This document shows, piece after piece, positions 1-5,071 of a stretch of 7,701 bases of DNA (the stretch's first letter is position 1; each line of letters opens with the position of its first letter). The translations under genes and the position numbers were made by a program. The stretch comes from Pseudomonadaceae bacterium UBA5811 (GTDB lineage: Bacteria; Pseudomonadota; Gammaproteobacteria; Pseudomonadales; Pseudomonadaceae): assembly GCA_002417905.1 (NCBI GenBank), contig DIDB01000005.1, forward strand, positions 1 to 7,701. The letters run 5' to 3'. A model generated the notes under the pieces. The model was not told the DNA's origin, made no database searches, and was given only the letters and a program-made list of their open reading frames with translations.

Positions 1-22
1 GTCAGAGGTGTAGAAGAGACAG
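1..22. other. Residual Nextera transposase adapter (non-genomic)
   Basis: Twenty of these 22 bases match the 3' end of the Nextera Read 1 transposase oligonucleotide, whose 19-bp Tn5 mosaic end is AGATGTGTATAAGAGACAG preceded by GTC. The two mismatches are T-to-G at positions 7 and 13. The bacterioferritin reading frame happens to stay open through it, but the encoded residues do not match the family here, while similarity resumes immediately after. This is inferred to be library adapter left at a contig end. Base 22 (g) could belong to either side. Confidence 0.87.
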
Positions 23-432
23 CCATCAACCGGTGCTTTCTGCATGCCCGCAGGTTCGAGGACTGGGGCCTGGAAAAGCTTGGCAAGCACGAATACAAGG
101 AATCCATCGACGAAATGAAGCACGCTGACAAACTGGTCAGGCGGGTGCTGTTTCTTGAGGGAATTCCCAACCTGCAGGAACTGGGCAAGCTGCTGATCGG
201 TGAAAATACCCGCGAGATGCTGGACTGCGACCTGCAGCTGGAGCACAAGGCACTGGTTGACCTGCGGGCTGCCATCGCCTACTGCGAGAGCGCCGGAGAC
301 TATGCCAGCCGCGAGCTGCTGGAAGACATTCTCGAGTCGGAAGAAGAACACGTTGACTGGCTGGAAACCCAGCTGGGCCTGATCGACGCGGTGGGCCTGG
401 AAAACTACCTGCAATCCCAGATGGACTCCTGA
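23..432 (+). CDS. bfr: Bacterioferritin, 5'-truncated
   Basis: Bacterioferritin is a 24-subunit cytoplasmic shell that oxidises Fe(II) at a di-iron site, stores ferric mineral and binds haem between subunit pairs. The frame is open from the window edge to the TGA at 430-432. About 20 N-terminal residues are missing relative to E. coli Bfr (158 aa). In E. coli numbering, the ferroxidase ligands Glu51 and His54 sit in DEMKHAD, Glu94 in CDLQLE, and Glu127 and His130 in ESEEEHVDW. The haem ligand Met52 is present, so this resembles the haem-binding type. Ligand Glu18 would fall in the adapter bases, so it cannot be judged. Residues 24 and 25 read Arg-Cys instead of the usual Gln-Tyr, and the Met after HAR reads Arg. 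Each change is a single substitution to G near the damaged end, so probably sequencing error. The C-terminus LENYLQSQMDS is typical of gammaproteobacterial Bfr. The gene converges with grxD. Confidence 0.95.
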
Positions 433-456
433 GTCACCCCGGTTCCCGGAGACCAG

Positions 457-485
457 AAAAAAGCCCCGCGCTGGCGGGGCTTTTT
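457..485. terminator. Bidirectional intrinsic terminator between bfr and grxD
   Basis: A perfect 7-bp GC stem (463-469 with 474-480) encloses a 4-base loop. Six A's (457-462) lie on the left and five T's (481-485) on the right, so each strand reads hairpin then U-tract. It sits 24 bases after the bfr stop and 18 bases from the grxD stop, as expected for a shared terminator of convergent genes. Confidence 0.92.
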
Positions 486-503
486 CATGGACACATAACC
501 GGC

Positions 504-830
504 TCAGGCATCCGCCTGGGGAGCCGCAGCTTTCAGCATGTCCTGCAGCTCACCTTTCTCGTACAGCTCGATCAGGATATCGCTCCCTCCCACCAGCTCG
601 CCGCCGATCCACAGCTGCGGAAAAGTTGGCCAGTTGGCATATTTGGGCAGGCTGGCGCGGATTTCCGGATTCTGCAGGATATCCACGTAAGCGAACTTCA
701 CACCACAGGCCTTGAGCACTTCAGCTGCCCGGGCCGAGAAGCCGCACTGGGGAGCATTGGGCGAACCCTTCATGTACAGCAGCACAGGGTTGACAGCAAT
801 CTGTTCTTTAATGGTTTCAATAATATCCAT
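504..830 (-). CDS. grxD: Monothiol glutaredoxin, CGFS type (Grx4)
   Basis: This encodes a CGFS monothiol glutaredoxin (Grx4/GrxD family, usually about 105-115 aa). The family carries glutathione-ligated [2Fe-2S] clusters as dimers or with BolA partners and passes clusters to target apoproteins in the cytosol. The protein (108 aa from the chosen start) has the CGFS active site at residues 29-32, the glutathione-contacting Lys in YMKGSP, the cis-Pro loop in WPTFPQLW and the GGSD turn, all in expected order. The frame extends to a GTG at 834-836. The ATG at 828-830 is preferred because GAGG (complement of 836-839) lies 5 bases upstream and the product then begins close to where E. coli Grx4 does. 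The gene is tail-to-tail with bfr, sharing its terminator, and head-to-head with argF. Confidence 0.96.
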   Translation of the reverse strand: MDIIETIKEQIAVNPVLLYMKGSPNAPQCGFSARAAEVLKACGVKFAYVDILQNPEIRASLPKYANWPTFPQLWIGGELVGGSDILIELYEKGELQDMLKAAAPQADA

Positions 831-846
831 GGGCACCTCGGCTGAG

Positions 847-875
847 TTTATGCGGCGCTAGTGTAGCAGTGAAAA
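847..875 (-). promoter_or_regulatory. Possible grxD promoter elements
   Basis: On the - strand two weak sigma70-like -10 candidates lie upstream of grxD. TACACT (complement of 860-865, 4/6 to consensus) would give a leader of roughly 20 bases but has no good -35. The pair TTTTCA (870-875) and CATAAA (847-852), with exact 17-base spacing and 4/6 each, would leave only about 10 leader bases. This is consensus matching only. Confidence 0.25.
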
Positions 876-881
876 CCAGGC

Positions 882-931
882 AAAAAACCGGGCCCGCCGG
901 AATTCCGGCCCGGCCTGCAGCCCGGCGGGCC
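882..931 (-). terminator. GC-rich hairpin with T-tract, upstream of grxD
   Basis: A perfect 10-bp stem pairs 891-900 with 922-931 around a 21-base loop. An alternative 14-bp palindrome centred on an EcoRI-like AATT (896-909) competes with it. On the - strand the stem is followed after CGG by six T's (complement of 882-887), the layout of an intrinsic terminator reading toward grxD. No - strand gene lies upstream, so it may act as an attenuator or insulate grxD from antisense transcription from the argF side. On the + strand only a weak T-rich stretch follows. Confidence 0.45.
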
Positions 932-1065
932 GTATTTGCACCGGCCCGGAGTTTACCGATAAGATCCGTCCTTTTCCTTGTGCCGCCTGCCCTGCACCCC
1001 GTCCAGTCTGTGGCTGCAGGTCTCTTTTACAGGCAGCAACCCGAAGCCCCGAAAGGTATTGAACA

Positions 1066-1977
1066 ATGAGCGCAAGACACTTTCTTTCCTTGATGGACTG
1101 CACACCCCAGGAGCTTGATGCCCTGATCCGTCGCGGCATTGAGCTGAAAGAACTGCGCCGGCGCGGTGAGTCCCATGAGCCGCTGAAAAACCGCATCCTG
1201 GGCATGATCTTCGAGAAAGCCTCCACCCGGACCCGCCTGTCCTTTGAGGCCGGCATGATCCAGCTGGGCGGCCAGGCCATTTTCCTGTCACCCCGGGACA
1301 GCCAGCTGGGCCGGGGTGAACCACTGGGTGATACGGCCATTGTCATGTCCCGCATGCTGGATGCGGTGATGATCCGGACATTCGCCCACAGTACCCTGAC
1401 CGAATTTGCAGCCCATGCCAGCGTTCCGGTCATCAACGGCCTGTCCGACGACCTGCATCCCTGCCAGGTACTGGCCGACATGCAAACCTTTGTCGAACAC
1501 CGGGGCAGCATTGCCGGCAAGACCGTGACCTGGGTCGGCGATGGCAACAACATGTGCAATACCTATATTGAGGCCGCCATCCAGTTCGGCTTCCGGCTGC
1601 ATATCGCCTGCCCGGATGGCTATGGCCCCAGCCAGACGCTGCTGGAGCAGGCCGGCGAGCGGGTACAGCTGTTCACTGATCCAGCCGCCGCCGTCGCCGG
1701 TGCCCACCTGGTCAGCACGGATGTATGGGCCTCCATGGGCCAGGAAGACGAGATGCAGGCGCGGATCCGGCTGTTCCAGCCCTACCAGGTCAACCGGGCC
1801 CTGCTCGATCTGGCCGCTCCGGACGTGCTGTTCATGCACTGCCTGCCCGCCCACCGAGGTGAGGAAGTCAGTGAAGATCTGCTGGACGATCCCCGCTCGG
1901 TGGTCTGGGACGAAGCAGAAAACCGCCTGCACGCCCAGAAAGCCCTGCTGGAATTTCTCATCTGCCCGGCCAGCTGA
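1066..1977 (+). CDS. argF: Ornithine carbamoyltransferase, anabolic
   Basis: Catalyses carbamoyl phosphate + L-ornithine to L-citrulline + phosphate, step six of arginine synthesis; the family acts as cytosolic trimers. The 303-residue product matches the usual 300-335. The carbamoyl-phosphate loop STRTR is at residues 53-57, HPCQ at 131-134, the ornithine-binding DVWASMG at 219-225, and [11 protein letters not shown] at 258-268 carries the catalytic Cys259. The ATG at 1066 is preceded by AAAGG (1052-1056) at 9 bases, a reasonable ribosome binding site. It stands alone, divergent from grxD and convergent with tadA. No convincing ArgR box was seen in the 235-base upstream region. The catabolic arcB enzyme has the same motifs, but a lone gene without arc neighbours favours ArgF. 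Confidence 0.97.
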   Translation: MSARHFLSLMDCTPQELDALIRRGIELKELRRRGESHEPLKNRILGMIFEKASTRTRLSFEAGMIQLGGQAIFLSPRDSQLGRGEPLGDTAIVMSRMLDAVMIRTFAHSTLTEFAAHASVPVINGLSDDLHPCQVLADMQTFVEHRGSIAGKTVTWVGDGNNMCNTYIEAAIQFGFRLHIACPDGYGPSQTLLEQAGERVQLFTDPAAAVAGAHLVSTDVWASMGQEDEMQARIRLFQPYQVNRALLDLAAPDVLFMHCLPAHRGEEVSEDLLDDPRSVVWDEAENRLHAQKALLEFLICPAS

Positions 1978-1995
1978 GCTCAGCACAGCCCTCTG

Positions 1996-2017
1996 GCAGA
2001 GCGTTTATGCGCTCTGT
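1996..2017. other. Hairpin at the argF/tadA convergence point
   Basis: CAGAGCG (1997-2003) pairs perfectly with CGCTCTG (2010-2016) around a 6-base loop, with one extra G-T pair outside. It lies between the converging argF and tadA stop codons and overlaps the tadA TAA (2005-2007). Neither strand has a T-tract after it, so it is not a standard intrinsic terminator, though it could protect mRNA 3' ends. Confidence 0.35.
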
Positions 2018-2487
2018 CGCCGCTGGCGGAAAAAGCTGCCCAGCAGGGCTGCACACTCCTCTGCCAGCAGTCCACCCTCCACCAGCACCCGGTGATTCAG
2101 CCAGTCCTGGCTGAAAAACTGGCCACGGCTGACAGCCACTCCGGCCCGGGGTTCTGCAGTACCAAACACCAGCCGCCGGACCCGGGCATGCACCATCAGC
2201 CCGGCGCACATGCTGCAAGGCTCCAGGGTGACATAGAGCGTTGTCTCCGGTAACCGGTAATTGGCCAGATGGCAGGCCGCGTCCCGGATGGCCACCATCT
2301 CGGCATGGGCACTTGGATCAGCCGAGGAAATGGGGCAGTTAAAACCCCGGCCAACAACCTGACCGCCCAGGACCAGCACCGCCCCCACTGGCACCTCGCC
2401 CAGCGCAGCCCCCTGGCGGGCCAGCTCCAGGGCTTCGGTCATAAACTGCAGATCCTGGCTGCGATCAATAATCAGTGGCTGGCGCAT
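2005..2487 (-). CDS. tadA: tRNA-specific adenosine deaminase TadA
   Basis: TadA deaminates adenosine 34 to inosine in the tRNA-Arg(ACG) anticodon and acts as a zinc-dependent homodimer. The 160-residue product fits the family (E. coli 167). Zinc ligands are His61 in HAE (general base Glu63) and Cys91/Cys94 in PCSMC. The substrate-contact Asn50 in GFNCPI is present, and the C-terminus ending FFRQRRQ is family-typical. The residue aligning with E. coli Asp108 is Glu112 (FGTAEPRAG); a Glu-Pro pair here also occurs in other gammaproteobacterial TadA proteins as far as I recall. The ATG at 2485-2487 is chosen because E. coli TadA has a similar N-terminal extension. Its purine-rich upstream stretch (complement of 2500-2507) is about 12 bases away, so the start is less certain than the gene. 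An internal Met16 is the alternative. Confidence 0.95.
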   Translation of the reverse strand: MRQPLIIDRSQDLQFMTEALELARQGAALGEVPVGAVLVLGGQVVGRGFNCPISSADPSAHAEMVAIRDAACHLANYRLPETTLYVTLEPCSMCAGLMVHARVRRLVFGTAEPRAGVAVSRGQFFSQDWLNHRVLVEGGLLAEECAALLGSFFRQRRQSA

Positions 2488-2525
2488 GGTGGTACGGGAT
2501 CCCTTTCCATCAGAGGGGGCTTATT

Positions 2526-2864
2526 ATGGGCCGGGGCGGCCTGGCCCTGCCACTTTCCCTGCCACCACCACCGCACTGATGATGAAAGCGCCATCTCCTG
2601 CTGATGACTGGCCCGGGCCTCAGCACAGCCTCCGGCATTCCCTGTTACCGGAGGCCGGGGACAACCGCCGCAACAACGCTCCCGGAGCCATGGACGCCGC
2701 CCAGTCAGCTACCTGGCGCCCGGCAGGGCTGGCCAGGCTGGAACTGCATGCCGGTCATGACCATCAATCCGGGGCAAACCCGGAGCAGCCCGCTCCCGGC
2801 TGGCAATCCGGAAGTGCTGCCCGAACGGCTCCAGCCACCTGCATCCACTCAGGGCAACGGCTGA
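2526..2864 (+). pseudogene. Degenerate SIR2-family (sirtuin) gene remnant
   Basis: In frame from 2586 to 2654 the translation contains MTGPGLSTASGIPCYRR, plainly the N-terminal NAD-binding signature of SIR2 deacylases (GAGxSxxSGIPxYR). The preceding residues KRHLLL match the usual hydrophobic beta-strand. Three consecutive TGA codons (2577-2585) precede it in the same frame. An ATG at 2526 with AGGGGG (2514-2519) upstream could be the ancestral start. Downstream, pieces that fit further sirtuin segments are scattered over different frames: YLA (2710-2718), ARQGWPGWN (2718-2744), INPGQ near 2763-2777, and SSHLH near 2830-2844 where the family has NVDxLH. The catalytic His region and zinc Cys pairs are absent, because the remnant stops at the oppositely oriented gene ending at 2849. 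The GAG alanine is Pro. Sirtuins are NAD-dependent lysine deacylases; this copy cannot make one. The signature is strong evidence; the downstream matches are by eye and weaker. Confidence 0.68.
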
Positions 2865-3160
2865 ATGACGGGAACATCAAAGTGCACGGCCAGCATCTCC
2901 ACCAGGGTTTCCAGAGAGACGTCCTCATGGAATTCGACGCTCTGCGGGTACTCCAGATGCACACCATAACGCTGCCCGGACTGGCCCAGCAGATACAGCC
3001 AGACGCGTACACCAGGTTCCTCCGGATGGCAGAGATAGACTGCCCGCGAATCCGCTGGCGTTTCCGCATCCACCATAAAAGCACCATCCCCCAGCTGTGC
3101 TGCCAGCAACAACAGCACATGGCGGATATCCTGATGCCTGTCCAGCGCCCAGATATTCAT
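2849..3160 (-). CDS. Hypothetical protein, 103 aa
   Basis: I do not recognise this family. The product is acidic, with an N-terminal stretch MNIWALDRHQDIRHVLLLLAAQLG that looks helical (a hydrophobic run at residues 15-21, too short for a membrane span). A likely beta-rich middle follows (AVYLCHPEEP, VRVWLYLLGQ, YGVHLEYPQS), then a C-terminal helix (SLETLVEMLAVHF). No signal peptide, metal motif or nucleotide-binding motif is seen, so a small soluble cytoplasmic protein is likely. The ATG at 3158-3160 has a strong GGAGGAG (complement of 3171-3177) 10 bases upstream, supporting a real gene. It is divergent from the 89-aa gene at 3317, with the inverted repeat 3193-3262 between them, and runs into the sirtuin remnant. 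Confidence 0.72.
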   Translation of the reverse strand: MNIWALDRHQDIRHVLLLLAAQLGDGAFMVDAETPADSRAVYLCHPEEPGVRVWLYLLGQSGQRYGVHLEYPQSVEFHEDVSLETLVEMLAVHFDVPVIQPLP

Positions 3161-3192
3161 GCTCCGACCACTCCTCCATCCAGGATGCCATG

Positions 3193-3262
3193 ATTAAACT
3201 AGATCCGCTCCGGTCACTGCAGCCACACCGGGCTCGCCGCTCCGGAGCGGATCTGGTTTAAT
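3193..3262. repeat. 21-bp-arm inverted repeat between divergent genes
   Basis: Arms 3193-3213 and 3242-3262 are complementary over 21 positions; the only non-Watson-Crick pair is T3200 with G3255, a wobble. The loop is 28 bases. The outer end of each arm reads TTTAAT in the outward direction (3257-3262 on +, 3193-3198 on -), 5/6 to the sigma70 -10 consensus and pointing at each flanking gene, but no good -35 occurs at 16-18 bases. It may be a twin operator/promoter, a strong RNA hairpin or a small palindromic mobile repeat. No second copy is present in the window. Confidence 0.85.
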
Positions 3263-3316
3263 GCGCCCGTCCCGGCCAGCCGGCTGCCCGCATTGTCCTG
3301 CAACGGTGGAGATCCC

Positions 3317-3586
3317 ATGCCTGCTCATGCAACCAGCGCGCTGGACCTGATCGTTCAGCTTGAAGCCAAACTCAAGGCCAGTGTCCGGTTGCTACCCGTT
3401 CCTCACCGGGCAGATACCTGGCTGCTGGAGGTTCGCCTGTATTACGAGGGCCGGGCCAGTGGCCGCACCAGTTTTACCCTGCAGGGCTACAGCCAGGCGG
3501 AAGCTGAAGCCGTGGCCCGGGATATCCGCAACAACGATTTCCTGATGCAGGAGATTGACCAGTTTCTCTGGAGCGAGAACGACTGA
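3317..3586 (+). CDS. Hypothetical protein, 89 aa
   Basis: I do not recognise this family. The frame is open upstream to a TTG at 3293, but the ATG at 3317 has a near-ideal GGAG (3308-3311) 5 bases upstream, so it is the chosen start. The protein begins with a probable helix (ALDLIVQLEAKLKASV). A strand-like middle follows (TWLLEVRLYYEGRASG, RTSFTLQGY), then an acidic helix (SQAEAEAVARDIRNNDFLMQEIDQFLW) ending SEND. No signal peptide, membrane segment, Cys/His metal motif or P-loop is visible, and the domain looks small, soluble and acidic. It is divergent from the 103-aa gene across the inverted repeat and ends only 6 bases from the mobB stop, tail-to-tail, with no terminator between them. 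Codon use resembles that of the neighbours. Confidence 0.75.
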   Translation: MPAHATSALDLIVQLEAKLKASVRLLPVPHRADTWLLEVRLYYEGRASGRTSFTLQGYSQAEAEAVARDIRNNDFLMQEIDQFLWSEND

Positions 3587-3592
3587 AGCGGT

Positions 3593-4153
3593 TCAGAACG
3601 ACCCAGGCCAGCGCGCCTGCCAGCCCATAATCCAGTCTGCGATGACGGCGGGCTGGTCCAGTGGCAACCACAGCAGGCCATCCGCCACAGGCAGGGGCTC
3701 CGGACTGGCAATCCCCAACGTCCAGCCATCAACCGGCAACCGGCCCAGATGACTGCTGCCCGGACGGCAGACCTGCAACCTGGGCAATGGCCAGTTCTTG
3801 AACCCCTCGATCAGGATCAGATCCGGCCGGGCCAGCCGGGCATAATCCAGCAGCAGCGGCAGATCCGGCTCATCAGCTGCCGCCTGCTGTGGAGTCTCCA
3901 TCATGACGGCAAAGCGCCGGGCAGACGCCACAATCACCGGCACCGCCCCGGCCTGGCGAAAGCGGTCGCTGTCTTTTCCCGGCTGGTCCACGGTAAAACC
4001 ATGATGAGCATGCTTGAGCACGGCGACCTGCAACTCCTGCACATCCAGCAGCGGCAGCAGTGCTTCAATCAGGGTGGTTTTGCCGGCGCCGCTCCAGCCG
4101 GTGATGCCCAGCAGCGGAACCGGGCTGGCCAGGGCATCAAACGCAGGCCTCAT
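3593..4153 (-). CDS. mobB: Molybdopterin-guanine dinucleotide biosynthesis protein MobB
   Basis: MobB is a GTP-binding accessory that interacts with MobA during formation of the guanylated molybdenum cofactor. The 186-residue product (E. coli 175) has a Walker A motif GWSGAGKTT at 19-27. The family signature KHAHHGFTVDQPGKDS occupies 47-62, followed by DRFRQAGA and VASARRFAVMMETP. A Walker B-like DLILIEGFK is at 111-119. It is the third gene of a - strand series: its ATG (4151-4153) lies 7 bases after the stop of the upstream kinase-like gene. Its GGGAG abuts the ATG directly, a poor spacing that suggests translational coupling. moaA and mobA lie about 2.2 kb away on the opposite strand. It is a stand-alone MobB, not fused to MobA or MoeA as in some genomes. 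Confidence 0.95.
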   Translation of the reverse strand: MRPAFDALASPVPLLGITGWSGAGKTTLIEALLPLLDVQELQVAVLKHAHHGFTVDQPGKDSDRFRQAGAVPVIVASARRFAVMMETPQQAAADEPDLPLLLDYARLARPDLILIEGFKNWPLPRLQVCRPGSSHLGRLPVDGWTLGIASPEPLPVADGLLWLPLDQPAVIADWIMGWQARWPGSF

Positions 4154-4160
4154 CTCCCGG

Positions 4161-4943
4161 TCAGGAGGCGGCCGCCAGCTCAGCGGGCACCACAGAGTGC
4201 GGGCATTTGCGGCGATTCGCCTGGATCACCCGCTGTATGATCTGCATGACTTCTGCCCGGACCTGCTCATACGGCTGACAGGCATCGACATCCACAATGG
4301 TCGCGCCGTTAAAACGGATCATCGAGGTAGCAGCCACTTTCTGCCGCAGCAGCTCGACTTCATGGTCAGGCTTGCGCTGCAGAGCTGTTTCAACATCAAT
4401 GTTCAGACGGATAACCACCGTGGGCCGGCAGGCCACCATCCGCTCATACAGCCGGCGCTCCCGGCGGGCCAGCCAGGCCGTCACCGGACCGGAAGCCCGG
4501 GCAGCAGCCAGGCCCGGGCCATCATAAAATCCGGCAACATCCAGCTGTGGGTAGCGGTCACAGATGGCCAACTGACCATCGTGCCGGACCTGCAGCATAT
4601 GCCGGAAGCGGTGCAGGCGCAGCAGGGAAAAGGCATAGATCACCAGCGCCGTCAGCAGTCCGGGGATTTTCTGCCCCTTGCTCCGGGCCTGGCTGGCCCG
4701 GGCGGACAGGCGCCGCTCCAGCAGCCGACCGACCAGCGGCCAGCGGGCGATCCGGTCTGCAATACCCCGCGAACCCAGCCCCAGATAGCAGTAGGTTGCC
4801 GGATACCATGCCAGCGCCGCACAGAGATCAGCGGCCAGGGTGGTCTTGCCCGCACCGTCACAGCCGACAAGGGCAATCAGGGGAGCCATTCCGGCCGATG
4901 GCTGCAGCGAGCCAGCCGGAACAGGAGCATTCACTACCTTCAT
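4161..4943 (-). CDS. Thymidylate-kinase-like P-loop protein (copy A)
   Basis: A 260-residue P-loop kinase of the thymidylate-kinase-like superfamily. Walker A GCDGAGKTT is at 27-35, and a CDRYPQ element at 128-133 corresponds to the DR(Y/F) motif of TMP kinases. The C-terminal half contains WLARRERRLYERM (157-169), VVIRLNIDVETA (176-187) and RKPDH (190-194), in the position of the lid arginines. It is longer than true Tmk (about 205-215 aa) and lacks its usual motifs around the nucleotide site, so dTMP as substrate is doubtful. Relatives are usually annotated as thymidylate kinase or hypothetical, and I cannot name the substrate. The frame extends to a GTG at 4994, but the ATG at 4941-4943 has GGAGGG (complement of 4951-4956) 7 bases upstream. 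It is clearly paralogous to the next gene upstream and directly precedes mobB. Confidence 0.87.
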   Translation of the reverse strand: MKVVNAPVPAGSLQPSAGMAPLIALVGCDGAGKTTLAADLCAALAWYPATYCYLGLGSRGIADRIARWPLVGRLLERRLSARASQARSKGQKIPGLLTALVIYAFSLLRLHRFRHMLQVRHDGQLAICDRYPQLDVAGFYDGPGLAAARASGPVTAWLARRERRLYERMVACRPTVVIRLNIDVETALQRKPDHEVELLRQKVAATSMIRFNGATIVDVDACQPYEQVRAEVMQIIQRVIQANRRKCPHSVVPAELAAAS

Positions 4944-5001
4944 ACAGCAACCCTCCGCAAAGCGGTCAGGAAAAATAATGTCAGGCCTTGCCACGTTTCT
5001 G

Positions 5002-5021
5002 GCGGGCAGCCAACTGCCCGC
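5002..5021 (-). other. Perfect hairpin between the two kinase-like genes
   Basis: An 8-bp perfect stem (5002-5009 with 5014-5021) closes a 4-base loop in the 128-base gap between the paralogues. No T-tract follows on the - strand, so it is not an intrinsic terminator. It could stabilise a processed mRNA or tune expression of the downstream copy. Confidence 0.5.
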
Positions 5022-5071
5022 ACACAGGCCGACCCTGAAACAGAAAAACAGCAGTACCGGTCAAGACATGC

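Noticed and set aside
1..22. Genuine Tn5 insertion end in bfr
   Set aside because: The match includes the GTC that precedes the mosaic end in the commercial Read 1 oligonucleotide. No transposon sequence is attached, and it lies exactly at the window edge, so leftover adapter is simpler.
2577..2585. Triple TGA as a designed stop or translational recoding site
   Set aside because: It arises from a TGATGATGA run beside an indel in a degenerate gene and has no surrounding structure.
2753..2762. Perfect palindrome GGTCATGACC as an operator
   Set aside because: It is a single 10-bp palindrome inside the pseudogene, with no nearby promoter or repeat; chance is sufficient.
2486..3193. + strand open frame of 235 codons across the sirtuin relic and the 103-aa gene
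   Set aside because: Its start overlaps the tadA start on the other strand and its second half is antisense to a gene with a strong ribosome binding site. Composition is Pro/Gln/Arg-rich without motifs. Part of it is only a shifted frame of the sirtuin relic.
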